Shown piece after piece: positions 8,442-17,081 of a DNA stretch of 64,000 nucleotides. The stretch comes from JBAZTO01 sp041661865 (lineage in GTDB: Bacteria > Planctomycetota > Phycisphaerae > SM23-33). Within the stretch, counting starts at the first letter, position 1. Each line of letters opens with the position of its first letter. Under the pieces are notes generated by a model. That model searched no databases. It saw only the letters and a program-made list of their open reading frames with translations, and had not been told where the DNA came from. The DNA lies in contig JBAZTO010000006.1 in the NCBI GenBank assembly GCA_041661865.1, positions 41,708 to 105,707 of the forward strand, written 5' to 3'. The translations under genes were made by a program, and so were the position numbers.

Positions 8442-10339
8442 TACGCCGCCTCCCTCTGAACATGCACTGGCAACTCAACAACGAACGTTGCGCCCTTGCC
8501 GGGACCTTCGCTGAAGGCTGCCAGCGCGCCGGCCATCTGCGCGGCGATATTGGCAGCGCTGTGTAACCCATAGCCGTGGCCGTTCGGCCGCATCGAGAAC
8601 CCGAAGGCGAAAACGCGCAACAGGTTGGCCGGTTCGATCCCCACGCCATTGTCGGCCACGATGATGCGGACTCGATCCGGACGATCCGGAGCCACCTGGG
8701 CCGTAAGGGTGATTTGCTTGTCCGGCCGGCCGCTGTCACAGACCGCGTTCCTGGCGTTGCTGATGAGATTGCCCAGGATCTGGATCAGTTTATGCCGGTC
8801 AGTATACACATCGGAGACGTTGCCGAACTGCCGCACGACCCTGATTCCTTGCTGATCCATGTCGACCTGGTAAGGGCGAAGAGCCTCCTCGATGATTTGG
8901 GCGAGGCTGACAGGCTCGATAACGACCTGGTCATGGTCGTGAACCTGCTGCAATTGGATGACCGCCTTGATGTGCTCGATGGCGCCGTTCACGGTACCCA
9001 TCTCGTGGGTCATCCGGTTGCGTTCTTCGGCCAGGACTTTGGCCAGATCGCCCAGGAACGCGGGGAGTTGCCGACCCTTGGAGTCGCGGGTCAGGAAGTT
9101 CGCCAGGTCGTCCTTGTGGTCCGAGAGCATCTGGGCGGCCAGGCCAAGGCTGGACACTTCGGAGTCGCGAAGCGTGGCCGCGACGATTTCCGCGGAAATA
9201 TTGACGGTACTGAGAACGTTGCCCACATTATGGAGCACATCCGTCGCGACCTCAGCCATGCCGGCCTGCCGGGACATGTCCATCCCATGACGTCGGGCCT
9301 CCGCGAGGGCATCAACCATCCGATCGAACTCGCGGGCCAACACGCCGATCTCGTCCTTCCGCGCCATTTTCAGGCGAGTGCGAAGACCCTCCTGGCTGCC
9401 CACGCGCTCCGTGTGCCGGGTAATGACGCCCAAGGGGCGAACCACCCTGTAGCAGAGCCATACCCACAGAACCACCATGGCCACCAGGACGCCGACGACG
9501 ATGCTGGCCGTTGCCGTTTGGGCGGCAATGGCGCCGTTGCGGCTGACCCGGCGGTCCATGCGGGCCTCCAATAGCAGCGCGGGCTTGCCGAAGAGGTCTC
9601 GCACCAAGGCATAGCCGCGGAGTTCATTTAAATCTTCACTCCGGATAAGACTCTTGCTTCCGGCAGTCAACTGGGCGAGGACTTCTTTGTCGGACGGTGA
9701 CGTAATGGATTCCACCGGGCGGAATGACATCGTGACTCGCGTGCGTTTGGCCATTTCCTCCATGTCCGTCTGGCGCAACAGGCGCCCCATGATCATCGTT
9801 CCTTGACTGGGGCCTTTCCTGTCACTGGTTACGATTGGCCGAGAGGCGATAAGCATCGGCCCTTGGGCAGACACGAGGATCCCGTGGACGTCGGACTCCA
9901 GATCGGGGAGTTTCAACAATGGATGATCGTTGTGCGCAAAACTGGACAACAAGCCGGTGATTTCGATTGGTTCTGTCGTCCTACAGTCGCGAGTCTCTCC
10001 CCACACCATCTTTCCGTCAGGCTGAAAAAAGGCCAACAGGTCTACCTTGGCGGTGGAGAAGGTGGCGGGGATTAGATTCACAGCCTGGAATTTGTCATTC
10101 TTGCCCTGCATGAACTGGTAAGTGTCGTCCCATGCCGCCCAATCCAGGACAATCGTGCATAGGTGTTCGCATTCCCGCTGCAATGCCTCCGTGCAGCGAT
10201 CCAGATCCTCCTGGGCCTCCGTACGTTCGATTCGCAGGAAACCGGGCGTGATGATTTTCCACTGGACGATAATGCTCGTAACCACCAGGAGGCTCATCAC
10301 TCCCAACAATATGGCTTGCATCTTCCATCGCAATGACAT
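8441..10339 (-). CDS. CHASE4 membrane sensor histidine kinase
   Basis: A 632-residue protein. A first membrane helix (residues 8-28) and a second near 275-300 bracket an extracytoplasmic sensor whose LDWAAWDDTYQF (65-76) is typical of CHASE4 domains. A HAMP-like linker, a phospho-acceptor region with VLHNVGNVLS (His370), and an ATPase domain with N- and G-boxes (NARNAV, DNGVGIE, GYGLHSAAN) follow. It should autophosphorylate and pass phosphate to the REC-GGDEF-EAL protein that overlaps its stop codon. The ATG at 10339 was chosen because it begins the first membrane helix; frames upstream to 10549 carry no conserved sequence. Signal unknown. Confidence 0.9.
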   Translation of the reverse strand: MSLRWKMQAILLGVMSLLVVTSIIVQWKIITPGFLRIERTEAQEDLDRCTEALQRECEHLCTIVLDWAAWDDTYQFMQGKNDKFQAVNLIPATFSTAKVDLLAFFQPDGKMVWGETRDCRTTEPIEITGLLSSFAHNDHPLLKLPDLESDVHGILVSAQGPMLIASRPIVTSDRKGPSQGTMIMGRLLRQTDMEEMAKRTRVTMSFRPVESITSPSDKEVLAQLTAGSKSLIRSEDLNELRGYALVRDLFGKPALLLEARMDRRVSRNGAIAAQTATASIVVGVLVAMVVLWVWLCYRVVRPLGVITRHTERVGSQEGLRTRLKMARKDEIGVLAREFDRMVDALAEARRHGMDMSRQAGMAEVATDVLHNVGNVLSTVNISAEIVAATLRDSEVSSLGLAAQMLSDHKDDLANFLTRDSKGRQLPAFLGDLAKVLAEERNRMTHEMGTVNGAIEHIKAVIQLQQVHDHDQVVIEPVSLAQIIEEALRPYQVDMDQQGIRVVRQFGNVSDVYTDRHKLIQILGNLISNARNAVCDSGRPDKQITLTAQVAPDRPDRVRIIVADNGVGIEPANLLRVFAFGFSMRPNGHGYGLHSAANIAAQMAGALAAFSEGPGKGATFVVELPVHVQREAA

Positions 10340-10546
10340 GGTCGAAAGCCTGCCTTTCCGGGGCCTCGCGCGAGAACCTCTCATTGTCGCATGCAGAGAG
10401 CCACGCTCTCGCAGTAGCCCCGATGCAGGAGGAACATCGCCACGACACGAAGGTAATATAAGTAACCCCCGCGAAAAAAATGGTTCATGTCCCATTACCC
10501 TCCCCGCTTCCCCAATCCCCGGGCCCTCTCCTCCGGTCCCTTTCCC

Positions 10547-10594
10547 CAAATCGCCTTGGCAAACGGGGTGGATCGGGATATCTTTACCCCCCTG
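10547..10594 (+). repeat. Dispersed 48-bp intergenic repeat, copy 2
   Basis: Nearly the same as 3787-3834 over 48 bases and in the same orientation. It sits 38 bases before the aspartokinase ATG, in the divergent region between the CHASE4 kinase and lysC, so it might lie in the lysC leader. A CCCT-rich tract precedes it, as in copy 1. Confidence 0.65.
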
Positions 10595-10632
10595 CCGAAC
10601 TTAATCTTTGACACTGGCAGGTAAGGGTAAAC

Positions 10633-11904
10633 ATGAGCATTGTCGTGATGAAATTCGGTGGCTCCAGCGTGGCCGACGCCGACAGGATTCGCGCGGTCGC
10701 CGCCCGGGCCATCCACACGCAGAAGCAGGGCCACCAGGTCGTCATGGTCGTCTCGGCCATGGGCGACTCGACCGATCACCTGCTGGACCTGGCCCGGCAG
10801 ATCTCCAAGGACCCGCCCAAGCGCGAGATGGACCAGTTGCTGGCCACCGGCGAGCAGGTGACCATCTCCCTGGTGGCGATGGCCCTGGAAGAGGCCGGCG
10901 CCAAGGCCATCAGTTTCACCGCCGCCCAGATCGGGATGATCACCGACCAGGTGCATACCAAGGCCAAGATTCGCTCCATCGAGGTCCGCCGCATCCATGA
11001 GCAGTTGGAGCAGGGGCGGATCGTCATCGTCGCCGGCTTCCAGGGCGTGACGGAGGACGGCGCGGTCACCACGCTGGGGCGCGGCGGCAGCAACGTCTCG
11101 CTGGTGGCCATCGCGGCAGCCGTCAAGGCCGACGTGTGCGAGAACTACACCGACGTGGACGGCATCTACACCGCCGACCCGCGCATCGTGCCCACGGCCC
11201 GCAAGATCGACCGCATCAGCTACGACGAGATGCTCGAACTGGCCAGCCTGGGCGCCAACGTCCTCCAGAACCGGGCCGTGGAGTTCGCCAAGAAATACAA
11301 CGTCCCCATCCACGTCCGCAGCAGCCTCAACTACAACAAAGGAACGATGATCGTGGCAGAGACAGAATCGATGGAGAGGATCGTCGTCAGCGGCGCCGCA
11401 CTCAAGGACAAGCTCGCCCGCGTGACGCTCCGCAACGTCCCCGACAAGCCCGGCACAGCCGCCCGGATCGTCCACGTGATCGCCGAGGGCAATATCGTCA
11501 TCGACGACATTATCCAGACGCGCAACGAGGACGGCACCGCCACCTTCGCCTTCACCTGCGAACTGACGGAGCTGGCCGACGCCCAGAAGGTCATCAATAA
11601 GCTCTGCCGTGACCTTGGGTGCGATGCGATCTATGACGACAGCGTGGCCAAGGTCTCGGTCGTCGGCGTGGGCATGCGGATTCACACCGGCGTGGCCAGC
11701 ACGATGTTCTCGGCCCTGGCCAAGGCGGGCATCAACATCCAGAACGTCACCACCAGCGAGATCAAGATCTCCTGCCTCATCGACCGCAACCAGGGCAAGG
11801 AAGCGCTGCGGCTGGTGCATGACGCCTTCGAGCTGGGCAAGGCCCTTCCCGCAGCCAAGGCGGCGGCCAAGAAGTCCCCGGCCAGGAAGGCAAAGAAGAA
11901 GTAA
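10633..11904 (+). CDS. lysC: Aspartate kinase
   Basis: Catalyses ATP-dependent phosphorylation of aspartate, the first step toward lysine, threonine, methionine and diaminopimelate. The 423-residue protein begins with the kinase signature KFGGSSV (residues 7-13) and contains FTAAQIGM and a TLGRGGSNVS motif near residue 155. Two ACT domains occupy roughly 265-400 and usually mediate feedback inhibition by lysine or threonine. The last 25 residues form an unusual Ala/Lys-rich basic tail. ATG at 10633 follows AGGTAAGGG. It is a single gene, closed by the hairpin at 11940-11975; I see no lysine riboswitch in the 293-base leader. Confidence 0.95.
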   Translation: MSIVVMKFGGSSVADADRIRAVAARAIHTQKQGHQVVMVVSAMGDSTDHLLDLARQISKDPPKREMDQLLATGEQVTISLVAMALEEAGAKAISFTAAQIGMITDQVHTKAKIRSIEVRRIHEQLEQGRIVIVAGFQGVTEDGAVTTLGRGGSNVSLVAIAAAVKADVCENYTDVDGIYTADPRIVPTARKIDRISYDEMLELASLGANVLQNRAVEFAKKYNVPIHVRSSLNYNKGTMIVAETESMERIVVSGAALKDKLARVTLRNVPDKPGTAARIVHVIAEGNIVIDDIIQTRNEDGTATFAFTCELTELADAQKVINKLCRDLGCDAIYDDSVAKVSVVGVGMRIHTGVASTMFSALAKAGINIQNVTTSEIKISCLIDRNQGKEALRLVHDAFELGKALPAAKAAAKKSPARKAKKK

Positions 11905-11939
11905 AGCCTTGACGGCGACACCTTGATTGGATTCTCTTG

Positions 11940-11975
11940 CAGCCCGCAGCCGAAAACTGCGGGCTGTTTTCTTGC
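11940..11975 (+). terminator. Rho-independent terminator after lysC
   Basis: A perfect 10-bp stem, CAGCCCGCAG (11940-11949) with CTGCGGGCTG (11957-11966), has a 7-base loop and is followed by TTTTCTT. It lies 36 bases after the lysC stop. A second palindrome, GCGTGCAAC/GTTGCACGC, follows at 11985-12004 and recurs inside the repeat at 53149-53350. Confidence 0.85.
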
Positions 11976-12057
11976 GGCGGCCCCGCGTGCAACAAGTTGC
12001 ACGCCCTACTTGCTGTTTTCTTGCTACGGCCCGGAATAAAGAGACTTTCGAGAAACC

Positions 12058-12708
12058 ATGGCCAGATACCGACGCGCCGAGCCGACTTTGAGCATCCGTC
12101 AGCGGCGATTGCGCTACGGCGGGCGCAAGGGGCTGCTGGCCCTGGCCGTCGCACTCATCCTCGGCGTGCTTGCCTATGGCGACCATGATGGATTCTTCGG
12201 CCGGGCGCCCACGCCCGATATCGAGAAGTACGACCGCAAGAGCTTCCAGGTGGTCCATGTCACCGACGGCGACACGCTGGATGTCGATATCCCCGACGGC
12301 GGCTACTCCCACACGCGAATCCGCCTGTGGGGCGTGGACACGCCCGAGACGGTCAAGCCCAATACGCCCGTCCAGCATTTCGGCCCCCAAGCCGGCAGCT
12401 TTACCAAGCAGATGATCTCGAACCAGATCGTTACGCTGGAATTGGAACACAGCCGCACCCGCGACAAGTACAACCGACTGCTGGCCTACGTCTACCTGGC
12501 CGACGGCAGAATGCTCAACCGCCTGATCGTGGCTGAGGGCTACGGCTACGCCGACCCGCGTTACGATCACCCTTACAAGCGGGAATTCGAGCGCCTGCAG
12601 AAGCACGCCAAGTCCGCCGGCCTGGGCCTGTGGAAGGATATCCGCAACGAGGATCTGCCCTACTACTTCAGGGAAGGCGCCAAGGCTGAGTCGCCAGGGG
12701 CGAAGTAA
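12058..12708 (+). CDS. Staphylococcal-nuclease-type thermonuclease, membrane-anchored or secreted
   Basis: A 216-residue protein with a hydrophobic segment at about residues 23-40 (LLALAVALILGVLAYG), a likely anchor or uncleaved signal, and then an SNase domain. The fold's markers are visible: DGDTLDV early, RLWGVDTPE (catalytic Arg and Glu) and RDKYNRLLAYVYL (second catalytic Arg), then YADPRYDHP near the end. Such enzymes cut DNA and RNA with Ca2+ outside the cytoplasm. It stands alone, in its own transcript after the lysC terminator. Function of the family is solid; nutrition, defence and DNA clearance are all possible roles. Confidence 0.9.
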   Translation: MARYRRAEPTLSIRQRRLRYGGRKGLLALAVALILGVLAYGDHDGFFGRAPTPDIEKYDRKSFQVVHVTDGDTLDVDIPDGGYSHTRIRLWGVDTPETVKPNTPVQHFGPQAGSFTKQMISNQIVTLELEHSRTRDKYNRLLAYVYLADGRMLNRLIVAEGYGYADPRYDHPYKREFERLQKHAKSAGLGLWKDIRNEDLPYYFREGAKAESPGAK

Positions 12709-12745
12709 AACTCCACTGTGCGGAAAGAATGTGTTGCCAGCGATG

Positions 12746-13321
12746 CTACCAGGTTCTGCCCCGGCCCCTGCGGGCCCTGCCGGCCTGGACGGGGATCAAT
12801 ATCCGCTCGCACCGGGTCAAGACCCAGCAGCCCAGCGGGGCCAGCACGGCGGTGTAGGCCGACAGCAGCATCGCCTGGACCAGCGCCTCGCCGTAGTTGC
12901 CCCAGGATCGTGTCACGCCCTGGGCGAAGACCGTCTGGAGGCTGACCCATAGCGCGTGGGCGATGAGGCAGAACATCAGCGTCAGCATCGCCTGGCTGGC
13001 CGGTCGCTCGCGGAAGAAGGCATCCCGCGTGCGGTAGACCGCCGAGACGGCCAGGCAATAGCCCAGGCTCATGGGGCCAACCGCCGTGACCAGGCCCACG
13101 CCGCCGGGCGTGGTCAGGTCCACTGCCAGCCCCAGCGTCCAGGCCGCGATGGCCACCTCCGTCCCGTCCCGCAGGCGCAGGGCGATGAAGACGGCCACGA
13201 TGGCCGCCAGGTCCGGCCCGATCATGCCCAACCCGCCGCCGCTGAAGGTCAGCACGCGGCCCAGAGTGGTCTGGATCAGGATGACCAGGTACACCAGGAT
13301 GACGAAGGGAATCCACCGCAT
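12746..13321 (-). CDS. mreD: Rod shape-determining protein MreD
   Basis: A 191-residue integral membrane protein with about five to six hydrophobic helices and an N-terminus of MRWIPFVILVYLVILIQ type, the right length for MreD. MreD is a membrane partner of MreC in the elongasome that guides lateral cell-wall synthesis. The ATG at 13321 comes one base after the mreC stop, and the upstream mreC supports the identity. The C-terminus is Arg-rich (RARRGRGR). No mreB, pbp2 or rodA is next to it in this window, so the wall-elongation set is split here. MreD sequences are poorly conserved, so the call leans on context. Confidence 0.8.
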   Translation of the reverse strand: MRWIPFVILVYLVILIQTTLGRVLTFSGGGLGMIGPDLAAIVAVFIALRLRDGTEVAIAAWTLGLAVDLTTPGGVGLVTAVGPMSLGYCLAVSAVYRTRDAFFRERPASQAMLTLMFCLIAHALWVSLQTVFAQGVTRSWGNYGEALVQAMLLSAYTAVLAPLGCWVLTRCERILIPVQAGRARRGRGRTW

Positions 13322-13322
13322 G

Positions 13323-14309
13323 CTATTTCCCGGCCTTGGACCCCGAAGGGCCATCCACTTTCAACGGTAAGACGACGAAGACCTCCGTCGCCAGCGAAGC
13401 GTCAAAATCCGGCCGCACCGTCACCGTCACGCGGTCGGGGCTCATCGTATCGACCTGCACCTGGCTGACGCGCCCGATCCGCACTTCCAGCGGCAGGAAG
13501 CGCGTGTCATGCGTGACCACCAGGTCGCCGGGCAAGACATTGGCGTGCCGCCAGATGTCCTTGATGGTCAATCCACCCTGCCCGTTGCCGACGGCCTGGC
13601 CGTCGAGGGGCTCGTTGTTCTGCTCGGTCAGGAGGGTCGAGACGGCAGAGCCTTGCCGCGTCGAGCGGACCTCCCGCGGCGCGTTGGGGTCCACCAGCCG
13701 CAGGATGCGCGCCGCGATGTCGAACTGCTTGTCCGTGACCACCTGCAACTGGGCGGTGAACGCGCCGGCGGCGATGATTCGCCCGGCCAGGGCCGAGTCG
13801 GTGACGGCTGCCAGCCCGCTGGGCAGGGCCTTGGAGCGGTCGGTCAGCAGCACCAGGCTGCCGCTGGTGACGTTCTGCGAACCCCCGACGTTGACCCGCC
13901 GGGTCAGATCGTACGGCAAGGCCGACTCGCCGATCACTCGCGCGGGGATCAGGTCGCAAGGCAAGTCCTTCGACGGCCCGTAGGTCTCCTGAAACTTCAG
14001 CAGGCTCCTGGCCTGGCGATCACTGCGCTCCGCCTCGCCCCGCCAGTAGGCCACCTGGCCGCGAAGGCTCTGATTCTCGCCGGCCAACTCCTCCACCGCC
14101 TGCGGCGAGAGAGGCTTCCTGCCCACCGCCGAGGCGTTGGCCCGCAGGCTGGTGGCCAGGTAGTGAGGCGCCCGGCCCAGCCAAAGCAGCGGCTGCACCA
14201 GGTTGCGCATGGTCTGGCCGGCGCGCTGACCCAGCAGCGAGGTCACGACCGACAGGACGATCATGGCCGCCAGTACCTGGGCCTTGCTCGGTTTTGATAA
14301 GACCTTCAT
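13323..14309 (-). CDS. mreC: Rod shape-determining protein MreC
   Basis: A 328-residue bitopic protein. A membrane helix at about residues 10-30 (VLAAMIVLSVVTSLLG) is followed by a coiled-coil stretch (ENQSLRGQVAYWRGEAE) and the two-lobed beta domain typical of MreC, including RVNVGGSQNVTSGS and DLVVTHDTRFLPLEVRIG. MreC scaffolds cell-wall elongation enzymes in the periplasm. ATG at 14309 (MKVLSK) was preferred to an in-frame upstream start at 14339 because the family usually begins only a few residues before the helix. It is followed directly by mreD. Orphan mreCD without mreB is worth noting. Confidence 0.88.
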   Translation of the reverse strand: MKVLSKPSKAQVLAAMIVLSVVTSLLGQRAGQTMRNLVQPLLWLGRAPHYLATSLRANASAVGRKPLSPQAVEELAGENQSLRGQVAYWRGEAERSDRQARSLLKFQETYGPSKDLPCDLIPARVIGESALPYDLTRRVNVGGSQNVTSGSLVLLTDRSKALPSGLAAVTDSALAGRIIAAGAFTAQLQVVTDKQFDIAARILRLVDPNAPREVRSTRQGSAVSTLLTEQNNEPLDGQAVGNGQGGLTIKDIWRHANVLPGDLVVTHDTRFLPLEVRIGRVSQVQVDTMSPDRVTVTVRPDFDASLATEVFVVLPLKVDGPSGSKAGK

Positions 14310-14514
14310 GCCGATCCGATGCCGTTGCCGGTGCTGCACCTTGATAGAGCCTGGACGCGCCTGTGCGAAAAGCTGCCCCGCCGCGCAGGCGGGCCTGAAC
14401 CGGACGGGGGCATAGTATAACGATTTGGCCCCGTTTCACCACTGCATCCCAATCGAAGGAAAAGATGTGATCTGCCGACTTCGATCCCGGCAGGGTTGGG
14501 GCCTTGGTCCTGTT

Positions 14515-14985
14515 CTATTGCAGGAAGACCTCAGCCACCGACCAGGGCTGGTCGCCCGGCACCGCCGCCTGGATGCGAACATAACGAGCCAGCATCGGCG
14601 TGGAGGGGCACAGGATCGTCACCCGCCGCGTCCCGGGGGCCGAGTATCGCTGGGTGAAGTTCACCCCGTCGGTGCTGGTGGAAACGGCAGTGCGGCGGGC
14701 GAAACCGAACTCATTGGATCCGTGCTCGATGATGATCGTGTTGAAGACGCACGGCTTGCCCAGATCGATGGTCAGCGTTCCCTTGCCCTCGGTGCTGGGC
14801 GACAGGGCCATCGTGCTGGTATCTCCATCGATGGCCAAAGCCGGCGAACGCAGGTCGCCGCTGGCCCGCCACGTACTTCGCGACGAGAGGGCCGAGGCCT
14901 GGCCGCGTCCGTCATGATAGATCTGCCCGGTGCAACCGACACAGGCTGACAAGCCCGCCAGCACAACAATAAAACGCCATGACAT
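14515..14985 (-). CDS. Small lipoprotein with F5/8 type C (discoidin-like) domain
   Basis: A 156-residue protein. The first 15 residues form a signal peptide ending in a lipobox (LSAC), so it is probably lipid-anchored in the cell envelope. The rest resembles a single F5/8 type C (galactose-binding-like) module: SPALAIDGDTSTMALSP near the start, LTIDLGKP, then a strand ending in RYVRIQAAV and VAEVFL. Such modules bind glycans or surfaces and often sit beside enzymes, but none is attached here. ATG at 14985 is preceded by AAGAGG at 6 bases. It is transcribed away from the zinc-ribbon gene at 15128. Ligand unknown. Confidence 0.75.
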   Translation of the reverse strand: MSWRFIVVLAGLSACVGCTGQIYHDGRGQASALSSRSTWRASGDLRSPALAIDGDTSTMALSPSTEGKGTLTIDLGKPCVFNTIIIEHGSNEFGFARRTAVSTSTDGVNFTQRYSAPGTRRVTILCPSTPMLARYVRIQAAVPGDQPWSVAEVFLQ

Positions 14986-15127
14986 CTGGAACCTCTTTCT
15001 CATCAAACCGGCAGAAGGTAAAACGCACATTATACTTTCCCGCCCGCCGCAACCAAGCTTAATGGCGGCGCGACACTTAGCGGATTGGCGTGTTTCGCGT
15101 GGACCGTTTCGCTAGTATATCGTCAAC

Positions 15128-15502
15128 ATGGGTTCTTACAGTCCACAATGGTTCTACATCGCGCTGCTGGCGGCGGCATACCTGGCCACCTGTCTCAGCG
15201 CCGCGATGCAGATGGGCCGGATCGGCAGGAGCCGCGCCAGGTGGTTCCTCATTACGGTCTTCTGCACGGCCATCCCGGCCGCGGTGGTCTTGTTGCGGCA
15301 TCACCTGGCACAGGCCGGCAAGGAGCAGGGCCCGGAGGCGGCCCCCCAGCCCCGCGCCGGCTCTGACGCCCCGGCCGCACCGGCCGGGCGGGCCTGCCCC
15401 CATTGCGGCCTCCTGCCCCTGCCAGGCGAATCGGCGCCTCCCGGGCCCGTCAAGACCTGCCCGCGGTGCAAAATGATTATTCGCGAGGAATACTACGCAT
15501 GA
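15128..15502 (+). CDS. Small membrane protein with C-terminal zinc ribbon
   Basis: 124 residues with no named family that I recognise. Two hydrophobic segments (about 9-26 and 40-57) are followed by an Ala/Pro-rich linker and a zinc-ribbon-like pair of Cys-x-x-Cys knuckles (CPHCG and CPRCK). Its stop overlaps the cinA start as ATGA at 15499-15502, so the two genes are translationally coupled. That suggests a linked role, but none is obvious. The coupling and knuckles make a real gene likely. Confidence 0.75.
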   Translation: MGSYSPQWFYIALLAAAYLATCLSAAMQMGRIGRSRARWFLITVFCTAIPAAVVLLRHHLAQAGKEQGPEAAPQPRAGSDAPAAPAGRACPHCGLLPLPGESAPPGPVKTCPRCKMIIREEYYA

Positions 15503-16734
15503 GGGCCGTGATCCTTTCCATCGGTGACGAGCTCATCAGCGGCAAGACCGTCGACACCAACAGCGCCTACCTGGCGAGGCAACTGGGCTCGATGGGCATC
15601 GAGACCCTGGCCCACTGGACCCTCGGCGACGACCAGGCCGCCATTGCCGCAGCCCTCACTGCCGCAGCCGCCGTCGGCGACGTGGTGATCGTCAGCGGCG
15701 GGCTGGGACCTACCGCCGACGACCTGACCCGCCAGGGCCTGGCCGAGGCCATGGGCACAGGCCTGGTCCTCGACGAGCAGCGCCTGGCCGAGATCGAGGA
15801 CTTCTTCCGCCGGCGCGGGCGCGAGATGATCGCCGCCAACCGCATCCAGGCCATGATCCCCGCCGGCGCCCAGGCCATCCCCAACAAGGTCGGCACGGCC
15901 CCCGGCATCGCCGCGACAGTGGGCGGCAAGAGCGTCTACGTCATGCCGGGCGTGCCCTACGAGATGGAGTGGATGTTCTCCAACGCCATCGCTCCCCTGC
16001 TGCCGCGACAAGCCGGCGTGATCCTCTATCGCATCGTCCACACCTTCGGCCAGGGCGAGTCGGACATCGGCACGGCCATCGCCGACCTGATGAAGCGAGA
16101 CCGCAACCCCACGGTCGGCACGACCGTCGCCGGCGGGCTGGTCAGCGTCCGGATCATCTCCCGCGGCGAGGATGAGCGGCAGGCTCGCAGCCTGGCTTCG
16201 GAGACCATCGCCGCCGTTCGCCTCCGCCTGGGCAAGCTTGTCGTCGGCGTCGAGGAGCAGACGATGGCCTCGGTCGTCGGCGACCTGCTCCGCGCGCGGG
16301 GAGCGAGCCTGAGCGTGGCTGAGAGTTGCACCGGTGGAATGATCGGCCAGTTGGTCACGGCCACACCGGGAGCGAGCGACTACTATCTCGGCGGCCTGGT
16401 CGCCTATGCCAACCAGGTCAAGATACGGCAACTGGGCGTGCCCGAAGACCTGATCGGCCGGCACGGAGCGGTCAGCGAGCCGGTGGCCGAGGCGATGGCC
16501 AATGGCTGCCGGGCCATGTTCCAGAGCACGTATGCCCTCTCGATCACGGGCATTGCCGGCCCTGCCGGCGGCAGCGAGGACAAGCCCGTGGGGCTGGTCT
16601 ACATCGGCCTGGCCGGGCCCGCGGGCACGGTCGTCTTTCGACATGTCCTGCCCGGCATACGGGACATCGTTCGACTCCGCGCGAGCCTGACCGCCCTCAA
16701 CCACCTTCGTCTCTGCCTGCGGGATAGAGCTTGA
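15499..16734 (+). CDS. cinA: CinA-family protein (NMN amidohydrolase / ADP-ribose pyrophosphatase)
   Basis: A 411-residue two-domain protein. The N-terminal half is the MoCF-like (COG1058) domain, beginning MRAVILSIGDELISGKTVDTN with VSGGLGPTADD near residue 70. The C-terminal half (about 250-411) is the CinA amidase domain with SVAESCTGGMIG and ALSITGIAGPAGGS. The family recycles pyridine nucleotides: the N-domain hydrolyses ADP-ribose and the C-domain deamidates NMN. ATG at 15499 overlaps the preceding gene's TGA. Length and both signatures match full-length CinA. Confidence 0.93.
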   Translation: MRAVILSIGDELISGKTVDTNSAYLARQLGSMGIETLAHWTLGDDQAAIAAALTAAAAVGDVVIVSGGLGPTADDLTRQGLAEAMGTGLVLDEQRLAEIEDFFRRRGREMIAANRIQAMIPAGAQAIPNKVGTAPGIAATVGGKSVYVMPGVPYEMEWMFSNAIAPLLPRQAGVILYRIVHTFGQGESDIGTAIADLMKRDRNPTVGTTVAGGLVSVRIISRGEDERQARSLASETIAAVRLRLGKLVVGVEEQTMASVVGDLLRARGASLSVAESCTGGMIGQLVTATPGASDYYLGGLVAYANQVKIRQLGVPEDLIGRHGAVSEPVAEAMANGCRAMFQSTYALSITGIAGPAGGSEDKPVGLVYIGLAGPAGTVVFRHVLPGIRDIVRLRASLTALNHLRLCLRDRA

Positions 16735-16782
16735 CACGACTAATCCTTGTGCCCGGCAAGTGGGTCTGGTAGGCTGCCGCTT

Positions 16783-16885
16783 GTTAACCCCGCCAAAGGG
16801 GAGTAACAGGGTCGGTCGCAAGGCCGACTCCAGGCGAGTCAACATACCGGAGGCCGTCATCCTTCTGGCCCGCCTGACCGGTCCA
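16783..16885 (+). promoter_or_regulatory. yybP-ykoY (manganese) riboswitch candidate
   Basis: The leader contains AAAGGGGAGTAAC (16795-16807), which matches the conserved first loop of the Mn2+-sensing yybP-ykoY motif. A hairpin follows (GTCGG 16811-16815 with CCGAC 16824-16828), then a second arm closed by CAGGCG (16831-16836) and CGCCTG (16871-16876) that carries GTCAACATACC (16838-16848), like the conserved third loop. A further hairpin at 16903-16929 lies between it and the gene. Downstream is a cation antiporter, a usual type of target. Read by eye; a covariance search would settle it. Confidence 0.7.
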
Positions 16886-17081
16886 ACCGGGTGCCAGACC
16901 TTTGGCTACGCGAAGCTTTCGTGTGGCCAGGAGTTGCAGCCACCAACCCGAAGAGGATCAACGGCCCTGGACCCTTTATCGCTGCATACGCCACAGTCGC
17001 CGTCTGGCACGGCCACCGGCTGACAGATGTTCCAGCCTGGCGCACGTTCAGGAAGCCGTAACCTCCTATTGGAGCAAAGAA

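Noticed and set aside
10340..10632. Lysine riboswitch in the lysC leader
   Set aside because: The conserved lysine aptamer core is not visible, and the region holds the 48-bp repeat.
10495..12606. A 703-codon minus-strand open frame over lysC and the thermonuclease gene
   Set aside because: It is antisense to two clearly recognised genes and has the His/Asp/Gly-rich composition of a GC-rich shadow frame.
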